Part shown: in pieces, positions 10,228-17,620 of the stretch
Numbering within the stretch: the stretch's first letter is position 1
How the letters are laid out: the number at the start of each line of letters is the position of its first letter
Assembly: GCA_025800245.1 (NCBI GenBank)
Contig: JAOXSA010000397.1
Span: 1 to 32,240 of the forward strand
Direction of reading: 5' to 3'
DNA from: Amphritea sp.
GTDB lineage: Bacteria > Pseudomonadota > Gammaproteobacteria > Pseudomonadales > Balneatricaceae
DNA: 32,240 nt
Program-made: the position numbers and the translations under genes
Notes under the pieces: generated by a model
Seen by the model: only the letters and a program-made list of their open reading frames with translations
Database searches by the model: none
Told to the model about the DNA's origin: nothing

Positions 10228-12465
10228 TTACCTCAGTCTGACAGGCGCACCGCTGGACTGTTCTGAAACCTGTCCGATTACGCAGGCGTCGCTGAAACCC
10301 GCGTCTTCCAGTTCCTGAATAATCTGTTCGGTCTTCTCTGCCGGCACCGCCGCCAGCAGGCCGCCAGCCGTCTGCGGGTCAAATAACAGTTCCAGCTTCG
10401 GATGCTTACTGAACGCCTGAAGGTTATCTATATAGTCAGAGAATCTGCGGTTCTGTGGATGCAGAGAGCTGAACAAACCGGCCTGAAGGCAAGCTTCGGC
10501 GCCTTCCAGCGCGGGCAGGGCATCCAGCTGAATATCGACGCACAGTAACGAGTCTTCCAGCATTTCACTGAGGTGCCCAAGCAAGCCGAAGCCGGTAACA
10601 TCGGTACAGGCTTTGATCTGATGGATGGTGAAAATCTGGCTGGCAGGATAATTGGATTGCAGCATCTGCCTGATTGCCCGACTGATCCAACGCCCCTGAG
10701 CCTGAGCACGCATATCACTGGCGAACAGGGTGCCGGTACCTACGGGCTTGGTCAGGATAATAGCGTCTCCTGGTGCCAGCCCCTGTTTGGTCAGCAGGCA
10801 GGCCTGATCAGCCAGGCCATTAACAACAAAACCCAGTGCCAGCTCGCTGCCTTCTGATGTATGCCCTCCAATCAGGCTGATACCGCACTCGCTGAATACC
10901 TTATTGGCACCGCTTATCAGATGCTCCAGACGTTGTTCGAGGATCTGATCGCTGGCGTAGGGTAGAGTAACGATTGCCTGAGCGCTGTGGGGGTCTGCGC
11001 CCATGGCAAACAGATCACCCAGTGCATGGTTGGCAACAACCTGACCGAACAGATAGTCGTCATTGATCAACTGTCTGAAGCTATCGACGGATTGCACTAA
11101 CAGCTGTCCGGGAGGAACCTCGATAACGGCCGCATCATCGGGCTTTTGCAGACCGACAGGAATATGTTGCGGAGTCTCTGGCAGCCGCTGCAGGACTTTA
11201 CGCAGGATAGTGTGACCGACTTTGGCACCGCAGCCCCCGCAGCGCATATCCGGGTTTTCTATCTGTATCGCTTTATTTGGCTTCTCAGCGTCTGGGAGTT
11301 GCGTCAGATCGCTGAATCGACGCATGAATTTCTGATCAATATGATTTTTCCACCACCACACCCAGCGCCCACCAATACTCCACTGACCTCGGGAGGCAAC
11401 TGCGTTTTTATCGCCGGTGCTGATCAGGCTGAGAAACTGTGTCTGGGGCTTATAGGGTTTGAGCTTCTTCTGTTCCAGCAGAGCTTTGAGATTGTGCGCC
11501 AGTGGTGCGCCCTGGCGGACAGCAAAAACACCGGCTTTCGGGCGGGGGTGGTTAACCATATCGGCGATATCACCGGTGGCAAAAATATCCGGATGGGATA
11601 CGGACTGTAGAAAGTCATTGACTTTAATGCAGCCATTTTCAGCACATTCCAGTCCGGCCCGGGCTGGCCAGTCAGCACCGCTGGCTGCGGTTGCCCAGAT
11701 AATTTCGTCCAGCATCAGGGTGTTGCCCTGGTCATCGATGACCTGGTCCGATCTGACTTCGGTGACCCGGAAGCCGGTATGCAGATGCACGCCGCGTTTC
11801 CGGATAACCTTGCGATAACGTTGTTGTACACCTGTATTATGGCTGGGAAGGATCTGTTCCGGGCCGCAGATAATGTGGTAATGGATGTGATCAGTGCTGC
11901 GGTTGTGCGCTTTCATTAGTTGAGTCAGACGATGCTGCATCGCCAGAATGACTTCAACTGCGCTGGCACCACCGCCGATCGCGCCGATATGGATCTCTTC
12001 TGCCTGGGTATCATCAATCAGGCGTTGCTGGAGTGTGTCCCAATAATCCAGTAACTGTGTTACCGGTTTGACGCCGATGCAGTGCTGCTGAGCCCCTTTG
12101 ACACCGCTCAGATCGGGTGTAGAACCTGTATCAATGCAGAGCAGGTCGTATTTAAAGTCCGGATGATTGAGGCACTGAACTGTGCGGGTTTCAGGCTGAA
12201 TACCTGTGACCCGATCTTCAATAAAGTCGATACCGGCATAGCGACAGAATCGGCCCAGATCAATATGGACCTGATCATAGCTGTAATGACCCGCGATCAG
12301 ACCGGGTAGCATACCGGAGTACGGTGTCTGAACCCGATCTGAAATCAGTGTGATTCTGACCCCCGGCGGTTTGTTCATTGCCAGCATAAGCAGCGCGATT
12401 GCATGGGCATGGCCGCCACCAATAAATAGTAAGTGCCGCTCTGCGGGTGTCAGATCCTGTTGCAT
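10228..12465 (-). CDS. selD: Selenide,water dikinase fused to an N-terminal FAD/NAD(P)-dependent oxidoreductase domain
   Basis: 745 aa. Residues 1-390 are an NDH-2-like pyridine nucleotide-disulfide oxidoreductase: FIGGGHAHAI (14-23) and GAIGGGASAVE (161-171) are dinucleotide-binding loops, and IFATGDIA (295-302) is the FAD loop. Residues 400-745 are SelD, which makes selenophosphate from selenide and ATP. Its catalytic region reads CGGCGAK, with Cys412 in the position that is Cys or Sec in SelD. DDAAVIEV and GGHTSEGSELALG follow. Such fusions are known in cyanobacteria and marine bacteria and are often tied to tRNA selenouridine formation; that link is inferred, since no selA, selB or selU is in this window. 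The oxidoreductase domain may supply reduced selenium. ATG at 12465; Shine-Dalgarno weak. Confidence 0.93.
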   Translation of the reverse strand: MQQDLTPAERHLLFIGGGHAHAIALLMLAMNKPPGVRITLISDRVQTPYSGMLPGLIAGHYSYDQVHIDLGRFCRYAGIDFIEDRVTGIQPETRTVQCLNHPDFKYDLLCIDTGSTPDLSGVKGAQQHCIGVKPVTQLLDYWDTLQQRLIDDTQAEEIHIGAIGGGASAVEVILAMQHRLTQLMKAHNRSTDHIHYHIICGPEQILPSHNTGVQQRYRKVIRKRGVHLHTGFRVTEVRSDQVIDDQGNTLMLDEIIWATAASGADWPARAGLECAENGCIKVNDFLQSVSHPDIFATGDIADMVNHPRPKAGVFAVRQGAPLAHNLKALLEQKKLKPYKPQTQFLSLISTGDKNAVASRGQWSIGGRWVWWWKNHIDQKFMRRFSDLTQLPDAEKPNKAIQIENPDMRCGGCGAKVGHTILRKVLQRLPETPQHIPVGLQKPDDAAVIEVPPGQLLVQSVDSFRQLINDDYLFGQVVANHALGDLFAMGADPHSAQAIVTLPYASDQILEQRLEHLISGANKVFSECGISLIGGHTSEGSELALGFVVNGLADQACLLTKQGLAPGDAIILTKPVGTGTLFASDMRAQAQGRWISRAIRQMLQSNYPASQIFTIHQIKACTDVTGFGLLGHLSEMLEDSLLCVDIQLDALPALEGAEACLQAGLFSSLHPQNRRFSDYIDNLQAFSKHPKLELLFDPQTAGGLLAAVPAEKTEQIIQELEDAGFSDACVIGQVSEQSSGAPVRLR

Positions 12466-12548
12466 AGAGGGAGGTTACCTTTGCGCCGATAAAGATCAGA
12501 GTCATAGATCAAAGGCACTATAGTAACGGATTCTGGAATATCGGAGAG

Positions 12549-12722
12549 AAAAAAAAGCCGGGTGCATGCACCCGGTCAATATGACAAGAGCTTATACCCG
12601 GAAATCAGTGTGCAACACTCCGGATAGGTAGCTTGAAGCGGGAAGAGCCTGGCCAAATCAGGCCCTTCCCATAAGACAGATTACCGGTGAGGTGAGAGCA
12701 ATCTGCCAACCACTTACGAGCG
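12549..12722 (-). ncRNA. Predicted Fur-regulated small RNA, copy 1 (most diverged)
   Basis: No protein gene. The minus strand shows a promoter at 12729-12757, a likely start near 12722, and an intrinsic terminator: the perfect palindrome 12558-12575 followed by eight U (12549-12556). Length is about 174 nt. It shares with the other copies the leader GTAAGTGGTTGGCAGA, the loop TCTCACCTCACCG, the loop CCTGATTTGGCC and the linker GCTCTTGTCAT. Stem 1 is CAGATTGC/GTAATCTG instead of CAGAACAC/GTGTTCTG, so pairing is kept while bases differ. The third hairpin is replaced by an unrelated one (CCGGA...TCCGG). Endpoints are predicted to within a few bases. Confidence 0.75.
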
Positions 12723-12728
12723 AGATTG

Positions 12729-12757
12729 ATATTATTGTAAATAATAATGATTCGCAA
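12729..12757 (-). promoter_or_regulatory. Promoter with Fur box for small RNA copy 1
   Basis: On the minus strand -35 TTGCGA (12752-12757), a 17-base spacer and -10 TAATAT (12729-12734). A Fur-box-like sequence at 12737-12755 matches the 19-bp GATAATGATAATCATTATC consensus at 13 positions and lies across the spacer. This is a classic position for repression when iron is plentiful. Confidence 0.65.
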
Positions 12758-12870
12758 TACCTTTTTCATAAAATAATCTGTTTTTTGTCAGTCGCTGATG
12801 ATTTAGCTGAATCCAGGCTTTGAAAATTGCCACTGGTGGCCAGCGAAGATGTGCGTTTGCAGGAGAGAAT

Positions 12871-13056
12871 AAAAAAAGCCGGGGAGATCCCCGGCATAAG
12901 TAATGACAAGAGCCTGTTGCCAGAGCAGGTACAACCACCTGCTGCAACAAATTCGTAATCGGACCGAAATCCGGGGAAGTGCCTGGCCAAATCAGGCAGC
13001 TTCCCCCAGACAGAACACCGGTGAGGTGAGAGTGTTCTGCCAACCACTTACGAGCG
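12871..13056 (-). ncRNA. Predicted Fur-regulated small RNA, copy 2
   Basis: Minus-strand transcript of about 186 nt. It ends in a 7-bp GC hairpin GCCGGGG/CCCCGGC (12878-12895) with seven U (12871-12877). Three internal hairpins precede it: CAGAACAC/GTGTTCTG with the invariant 13-nt loop, a GGGGAAG.../...CTTCCCC arm containing GCCTG/CAGGC and the ATTTGGC loop, and GTTGC...GCAAC containing CAGGT/ACCTG. It is nearly identical to copy 3, with scattered substitutions and a one-base indel. Confidence 0.82.
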
Positions 13057-13062
13057 AGATTG

Positions 13063-13091
13063 ATAGTATTGCAAATGATAATGATTAGCAA
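13063..13091 (-). promoter_or_regulatory. Promoter with Fur box for small RNA copy 2
   Basis: Minus strand: -35 TTGCTA (13086-13091), 17-base spacer, -10 TACTAT (13063-13068). The Fur box at 13071-13089 matches 15 of 19 consensus positions and fills the spacer. The likely start is near 13056. Confidence 0.75.
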
Positions 13092-13154
13092 TAACTTTTT
13101 TAAAGAAATATCAGAAAACTCAGGAAAGCTTCGATCGGTTATTTTCTGCAGGCG

Positions 13155-13341
13155 AAAAAAAGCCGGGGAGATCCCCGGCATAAGTAATGACAAGAGCCTG
13201 TTGCCAGAAGCAGGTACAACCACCTGCTGCAACAAATTCGTAATCGGACCGAAATCCGGGGAAGCGCCCGGCCAAATCAGGCGACTTCCCCCAGACAGAA
13301 CACCGGTGAGGTGAGAGTGTTCTGCCAACCACTTACGAGCG
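13155..13341 (-). ncRNA. Predicted Fur-regulated small RNA, copy 3
   Basis: Minus-strand transcript of about 187 nt with the terminator stem at 13162-13179 and seven U at 13155-13161. Hairpin 1 pairs 13296-13303 with 13317-13324 around the invariant loop. In hairpin 2 the inner arm reads CGCCTG/CGGGCG where copy 4 has ACCTG/CAGGT, again keeping pairing. Hairpin 3 is CAGGT/ACCTG inside GTTGC/GCAAC. Confidence 0.82.
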
Positions 13342-13347
13342 AGATTG

Positions 13348-13376
13348 ATATTATTGCAAATGATAATGATTAGCAA
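13348..13376 (-). promoter_or_regulatory. Promoter with Fur box for small RNA copy 3
   Basis: Minus strand: -35 TTGCTA (13371-13376), 17-base spacer, -10 TAATAT (13348-13353). The Fur box at 13356-13374 is identical to that of copy 2 (15 of 19 consensus positions). Confidence 0.75.
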
Positions 13377-13428
13377 TAGCTTTTAGTAAAAATATCCGAT
13401 TATTTTTGTCGGTCATTTTCTGAAGACG

Positions 13429-13616
13429 AAAAAAAGCCGGGGAGTCCCCGGCATAAGTAATGACAAGAGCCTGTTGCCAGAAGCAGATACAATCAATCTG
13501 CCGCAACAAAATTCGTAATCGGACCGAAATCCGGGGAAGCACCTGGCCAAATCAGGTAGCTTCCCCCAGACAGAACACCGGTGAGGTGAGAGTGTTCTGC
13601 CAACCACTTACGAGCC
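13429..13616 (-). ncRNA. Predicted Fur-regulated small RNA, copy 4 (promoter-distal to selD)
   Basis: Minus-strand transcript of about 188 nt. The terminator stem GCCGGGG/CCCCGGC is at 13436-13452, followed by seven U (13429-13435). Hairpin 3 is CAGAT/ATCTG where copies 2 and 3 have CAGGT/ACCTG, a clean G-C to A-U compensatory change. It carries one extra A in the CAAAATTCG linker, which shifts any reading frame but not the structure. The invariant loop and the CTCTTGTCATTACTTATG linker before the terminator are kept. Confidence 0.82.
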
Positions 13617-13622
13617 AGATCA

Positions 13623-13650
13623 ATATTATATTAATGAGAATTATTATCAA
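13623..13650 (-). promoter_or_regulatory. Promoter with Fur box for small RNA copy 4
   Basis: Minus strand: -35 TTGATA (13645-13650), 16-base spacer, -10 TAATAT (13623-13628; an overlapping TATAAT is also present). The Fur box at 13630-13648 differs in sequence from copies 2 and 3 but also matches 15 of 19 consensus positions, so the site itself appears to be under selection. Confidence 0.75.
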
Positions 13651-13680
13651 TAGCGTTTGTGAATTATTTTTGTTTATTTT

Positions 13681-14026
13681 CTGAGGTGAGCAGGCTGACT
13701 ATGCAGTGAACGATTTTCAGGGCCGCAGGCTTTATCGGGGCTAGCGTGTTTTTAGCCAGCTTATGCCATGCTTATACACAGCTTTACCCACTGTTTTTGT
13801 GAGTATCACTGTCGTCTCCAGCCGTCGCTGCAGGAATAGTAATTCTGTTAATGACTTTGCGCTTGTATAAAAAATGTTCGGCTGGAAATGGTTGTGCGTT
13901 CTATGATCATTTTTCTATGGCTCAGTATTCGCGGGGCTTACAGGCTGGTTTTCAGAGTTATGCAGACTTTTCCCCAAAGCTTTTCCACAGAAACAGTGGA
14001 AAAGCCGGAGACCATTAAGAATCGCG
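13681..14026. other. Intergenic region between the small-RNA array and the thiolase-like gene
   Basis: About 345 bases with no convincing gene and no fifth copy of the small-RNA unit. It contains one perfect DnaA box (TTATACACA, 13772-13780) and a long perfect hairpin, listed separately. Nothing else is recognised. Confidence 0.5.
13979..14005. repeat. Perfect 10-bp inverted repeat downstream of the thiolase-like gene
   Basis: GCTTTTCCAC (13979-13988) and GTGGAAAAGC (13996-14005) around a 7-nt loop. It lies 22 bases beyond the stop of the minus-strand thiolase-like gene, so it may act in termination. The sequence after it on that strand (TTTGGGGAAAAG) has only a short T run, so an intrinsic terminator would be weak. 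Confidence 0.5.
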
Positions 14027-15091
14027 TTATTGGTGGCTCAGAATAGCAACACCCTGTTTATAACCCAGTCCGCCGTTACCATGAACGGCACCGATAGTTT
14101 CTTTGCTGTCGGAGAGCTGGTGATACATTTCAATCAGGCTGTTCAGAGCCGGATTGTTCCAGGGGCCTTTTGCCAGGTTCATACCGCCTGTGATCGTAAT
14201 CCGGTGTTGTTCAAGAAATTCAGGGATCTGTTCCAACAGATCGACAAGACCGCTGGCCAGAAGAAATGCCATAGGCACAACCGGATAGCAGGTATAGGTT
14301 TCCAGTAGTGCATTGCCCTGTCTGAACTGCTCTGCAAAATCGACACTGGCTTGCTCACAGGCTGACTGATAGGCCTGCTGCAGATGGTCATAGCTGACAA
14401 TGTCTTCAACATGTTGCTTGCCGTCGCCGGGCAGAAAGCCGAGGCCAACGCCTTCAACGATGACTCTTTCGCTGGCAGGAATGGTTAGCAGATCCGCAAT
14501 CTCCGGGTTACAGAGCAGTACCCTGCCAGTGAAGTCGATCAGCGGATTGGCGCAATCTACTCCTCGAAACAGGGGAGTGATGTTGTTGTACCAGCGTTCA
14601 TCCGGCAGCAGATCAGCGGCAAGATCATCCGATACCACGTTGCGAAAGCTGCACTTATAGTTTTCAAACAGATGGTGGGCCAGATTCTGGAACAGCTCTG
14701 CACTGCTGTCATGGCGGTGAATAAACTGTTCGGCCAGTTCGTTGTAGGCTTTGGTTAATGGATAGTCCGGGCCATATACAGCCATCAGATCAAGCCGTTC
14801 CTGACGTTCGTAGCCGCTACGGAGCAGGTCTTTACCAGAGATGACCACTGCTTGCTGCTGATCGCTGCTGATCAGCTCTCTGGCTCGTGCAAGGGCTTCT
14901 ATCGGTGCGCAGCCACTGCGAAAGTGGTTGTCTTCTATATCGCTGTGCCAGGGCGTGCTGAGAGGATCGATGGTCAGGTCGGTGACGCCAATCCCGGCTT
15001 GCTGTAACTGGTGCTCCAGCTGCAGGCAGTGTTCCAGGCTGCCGTTATCATCAATGATTTTAGCGGCGGCGATAATCAGCGTCGGGGTCAT
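14027..15091 (-). CDS. Thiolase-superfamily protein (acetyl-CoA acetyltransferase-like)
   Basis: 354 aa. It resembles SCP2-type thiolase-like proteins annotated as acetyl-CoA acetyltransferases. ISGKDLLRSGYERQERLDLMAVYG (about 83-106) fits the family middle block, and AVHGNGGLGYKQGVAIL near the C-terminus fits the GNGG motif of that group. The usual GHPxGxSG histidine motif is replaced by GYKQG, and no typical Cys-Gly-Ser nucleophile is seen (the nearest cysteine is in FRSGCAPIE). A classical thiolase reaction is therefore uncertain. ATG at 15091 has GAGGAG at good distance. It may be cotranscribed with the following minus-strand genes only if read-through occurs; the gap to cvfB is 48 bases. 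Confidence 0.6.
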   Translation of the reverse strand: MTPTLIIAAAKIIDDNGSLEHCLQLEHQLQQAGIGVTDLTIDPLSTPWHSDIEDNHFRSGCAPIEALARARELISSDQQQAVVISGKDLLRSGYERQERLDLMAVYGPDYPLTKAYNELAEQFIHRHDSSAELFQNLAHHLFENYKCSFRNVVSDDLAADLLPDERWYNNITPLFRGVDCANPLIDFTGRVLLCNPEIADLLTIPASERVIVEGVGLGFLPGDGKQHVEDIVSYDHLQQAYQSACEQASVDFAEQFRQGNALLETYTCYPVVPMAFLLASGLVDLLEQIPEFLEQHRITITGGMNLAKGPWNNPALNSLIEMYHQLSDSKETIGAVHGNGGLGYKQGVAILSHQ

Positions 15092-15139
15092 AGGATAGTC
15101 TCCTCAGATTCGGTGCAACTATCCTATCAGGGTTTTCCT

Positions 15140-16003
15140 TTATTTTCTGCGTCGTTGTGGTTGAGCTGATTTATCGGTCCGGCGGATACCTTTCTCTTCA
15201 ATGGTGATCAGGCGCTGTTTGTAGAGGTTGCCAATCGCCATCTTAAAGGCTTTCTTACTGGCACCGAACAGTTTGTAGATCACCTTCGGATCGGTTTTGT
15301 CGTTGGCCGCGATAAAGCCATCGTGTTCATCCAGCAGTTGCAGGATCTTGCCGGTAAGGTCTGCCGCTTTATGGCGACCCAGCTTCTGCAGGCTGAGGTT
15401 GATCTTACCGTCGGGACGGATCTGCTTGATATAACCACGCATTTTCTGGCCGTAGCGCAGCGGTTTGAAAACATCGTTGTCGTATACCACGCCCCAGTGC
15501 TGACCGTTGATGATTGCCTTGTAACCGATATGGGTGTGATCTTCGATAATCAGATCTACCGGCTGGCCCTGCTTAAACTGATGCGGGTAGTTATCGATAA
15601 AGCGGTTCAGCTTGGTTGAGCCAGCAATACGGTCGGTTTCCTGATCCAGATAGATGTAAACGATATGCTCGCTGCCGGGCTCGATAGTTTTTTTATGCTC
15701 GTTAAAAGGTACCAGCAGATCTTTGCTGAGCCCCCAGTCGAAGAACGCGCCGACACGGTTTACATCAACAGCTTTCAGGCAGACAAACTCACCGACCTGA
15801 CCTTTGGGTTTTTCCGTGGTGGCGATCAGATAATCGTCGGAGTCCAGATAGATAAACACTTCCAGCGAATCACCCACCTGTGTACCTTCAGGCAGATAGC
15901 GCTGTGGTAGCAGAATCTCGCCCAGATCGCCGCCATCCAGATAGACGCCGAATTTCACTTCTTTAACCACTTCAAGGGTGTTGTATCTGCCGATCATTGC
16001 CAT
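15140..16003 (-). CDS. cvfB: CvfB-like S1-domain RNA-binding protein
   Basis: 287 aa. Three S1-like beta-barrel segments are visible: about 10-65 (VKFGVYLDGGDLGEILLP), 68-130 (KAVDVNRVGAFFDWGLSKDLLVPF) and a third near 150-215 ending MRGYIKQIRPDGKINLSLQ. A winged-helix-like C-terminus (225-275) contains KVIYKLFGASKKAFKMAIGNLYKQRLI. This order matches CvfB/YitL proteins, which bind RNA and affect virulence or stress traits in some bacteria. The role here is unknown. The start is ATG at 16003, or the second ATG at 15997; neither has a strong Shine-Dalgarno. Confidence 0.85.
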   Translation of the reverse strand: MAMIGRYNTLEVVKEVKFGVYLDGGDLGEILLPQRYLPEGTQVGDSLEVFIYLDSDDYLIATTEKPKGQVGEFVCLKAVDVNRVGAFFDWGLSKDLLVPFNEHKKTIEPGSEHIVYIYLDQETDRIAGSTKLNRFIDNYPHQFKQGQPVDLIIEDHTHIGYKAIINGQHWGVVYDNDVFKPLRYGQKMRGYIKQIRPDGKINLSLQKLGRHKAADLTGKILQLLDEHDGFIAANDKTDPKVIYKLFGASKKAFKMAIGNLYKQRLITIEEKGIRRTDKSAQPQRRRK

Positions 16004-16030
16004 GGGGTAAAGCCTGTTCTGTTCTTGGGA

Positions 16031-16060
16031 AAATAAAAAACGGAGCCATGCTCCGTTTTT
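16031..16060 (-). terminator. Intrinsic terminator of luxS
   Basis: AAAAACGGAGC (16036-16046) pairs with GCTCCGTTTTT (16050-16060) around a CAT loop. On the minus strand it is followed by TTTTTTATTT, 22 bases past the luxS stop. It separates luxS from cvfB. Confidence 0.85.
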
Positions 16061-16082
16061 GTGATGACGTAAGCGCTATGGG

Positions 16083-16595
16083 TTACTGCTGGCCTTCAAG
16101 GAAGCTCGGATCAAGCTTCAGATCGGCGTTGCTGTTAACCCCGACGCCGCGATCTTTAATCTGTTCGGCGATCCCTTTGGCTTCGGTCAGTGAATGCATC
16201 TCGTAGGTGCCACACTGATATTCGTTCAGTTCCGGAATCTCGTTCTGTTTCTCGACACCCAGTACGTCAGTCATCGCTGCCAGCCATGCATCAGCAACCT
16301 GTTGCTCAGCCGGAGAGCCGATCAGGCTCATGTAGAAACCGGTACGGCAGCCCATCGGCGAGATGTCGATGATTTCAACGCTGTCACCGTTCAGGTGATC
16401 ACGCATAAATCCGGCGAACAGGTGCTCCAGAGTATGGATGCCTTTCTCGCTCAGAATCTCTTCATTCGGACGGCAGAAACGCAGATCAAACACGGTAATG
16501 GTATCGCCACCCGGAGTTGTCATGGTCTTGGCAACGCGCACAGCCGGTGCATTCATGCGGGTGTGATCTACTGTAAAGCTATCAAGCAAAGGCAT
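16083..16595 (-). CDS. luxS: S-ribosylhomocysteine lyase (autoinducer-2 synthesis)
   Basis: 170 aa cytosolic metalloenzyme that converts S-ribosylhomocysteine to homocysteine and the AI-2 precursor DPD. The metal ligands are His54 and His58 in HTLEH (54-58) and Cys128 in YQCGTY. Glu57 and Cys83 (in GCRTGFY) are catalytic. The sequence is very close to enterobacterial LuxS along its length. I start it at the ATG at 16595 because the protein then begins [14 protein letters not shown], exactly as in family members. An upstream in-frame codon at 16610 would add five residues. It is a single-gene unit with its own terminator. No pfs or metabolic partner gene lies beside it. Confidence 0.97.
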   Translation of the reverse strand: MPLLDSFTVDHTRMNAPAVRVAKTMTTPGGDTITVFDLRFCRPNEEILSEKGIHTLEHLFAGFMRDHLNGDSVEIIDISPMGCRTGFYMSLIGSPAEQQVADAWLAAMTDVLGVEKQNEIPELNEYQCGTYEMHSLTEAKGIAEQIKDRGVGVNSNADLKLDPSFLEGQQ

Positions 16596-16660
16596 GGTAC
16601 TGTCTCTCAAATAAATCGTATCCGGGTATTATCCCAGTATTTGGGTTGGAAAATAACCCT

Positions 16661-17407
16661 TTAAAACGGTTTCAGTGTATTCAGCAGCTTCCGGGCTGGA
16701 AAGTTGAGCTTTTTCCCCAGCCGTGAAGCGGCGGGCTGCAGTCTGCGTGGCTGTATTTCCGGATGCCTGGATTTAAAAGAAAAGCTGATCAGATTGCCTC
16801 CCGGTACAGGGATACACAGGCTTTCATTGCCGAAGGAATCCTCTATCCGTTGTTGCGCCAGGGGGTGTAAGCCTTTGCCCTCATCCCACAGATTCAGCAC
16901 CAGAATGCCATCGTCGCTCAGGAGTCGATGGCAATGACGGATAAACTCATCTGCCAACTGGCTGTCCTGCATGCCATCATCATTATAGATGTCGGCGAAG
17001 ATAAGATCGGTGCTCATGGAGGCGGTGGTCAGAAAATCGGTGGCATCAGCTATCGTTACTCTCAGTTGCTCGGCTCTTGGCAACATGAAATAGTCATAGG
17101 CGATGTCGGCAACATCGGCACGCAGTTCTGCGATATCCACTGACAGGCTTTCATCATAGTGATGCAGGGCATGTACCAGCATGCCGCCACCGAGCCCGAG
17201 TACCGTAGCGTGAGCCGGGCGGGGTAGGAACACCAGCGCCATAAGCATGCTCTGGGTGTATTGATAGACGGGGCAGTGTGGATTATTGATATCAATCCGG
17301 CTTTGCTCACCGCCGTCACCGAACCTGAGGAAGCGGAACAGGCCATCATCGAACACCTGAATTGGGCCGTGCTGATCGTGTCGCTGTTCAACTTTAATGC
17401 CTTGCAT
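16661..17407 (-). CDS. Spermidine synthase-like SAM-dependent methyltransferase-fold protein
   Basis: 248 aa. The Rossmann motif VLGLGGGMLVHAL (about 69-81) and the acidic VDIAELR (about 89-95) form a nucleotide-cofactor pocket. DATDFL and DLIFADIYNDDGM (about 130-145) match the polyamine-synthase/methyltransferase core. Proteins like this are usually annotated spermidine synthase-like, but true aminopropyltransferases have a longer N-terminal strand domain and conserved polyamine-binding residues that I cannot confirm. The substrate is unknown. ATG at 17407. It is upstream of luxS on the same strand with 65 bases between. Confidence 0.72.
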   Translation of the reverse strand: MQGIKVEQRHDQHGPIQVFDDGLFRFLRFGDGGEQSRIDINNPHCPVYQYTQSMLMALVFLPRPAHATVLGLGGGMLVHALHHYDESLSVDIAELRADVADIAYDYFMLPRAEQLRVTIADATDFLTTASMSTDLIFADIYNDDGMQDSQLADEFIRHCHRLLSDDGILVLNLWDEGKGLHPLAQQRIEDSFGNESLCIPVPGGNLISFSFKSRHPEIQPRRLQPAASRLGKKLNFPARKLLNTLKPF

Positions 17408-17620
17408 GCTGATCCTTTTTTATTGCGCTGCACAAGGGATATTGATGGCCGTCAAGGGTTTGTGGCTGATTATGAACCGGTTTCATTTCAGGTTCTGATC
17501 CGCTGCACAGTTTTCATACAATCTTATTATTTAGTTGAACAGTCATCACTTTGCAGATGGCCTAATATTACTGCTTCTGACAGGGATTCAGAACAACTAT
17601 AAAAATTCCGGGAGAGAATT

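Noticed and set aside
12766-13607. Short minus-strand frames starting GTG in each small-RNA copy (beginning VGRTLSPHRCSVWGK)
   Set aside because: One-base indels between copies shift the frame, there is no Shine-Dalgarno, and the changes preserve RNA pairing rather than codons. They are read as non-coding.
12540-13690. CRISPR array
   Set aside because: The repeated units are about 270-320 bp with internal promoters and terminators, not 25-40 bp repeats with unique spacers.
13772-13780. Replication origin, from a perfect DnaA box TTATACACA
   Set aside because: Only one box is present, without a cluster, AT-rich unwinding repeats or dnaA/dnaN/gidA neighbours.
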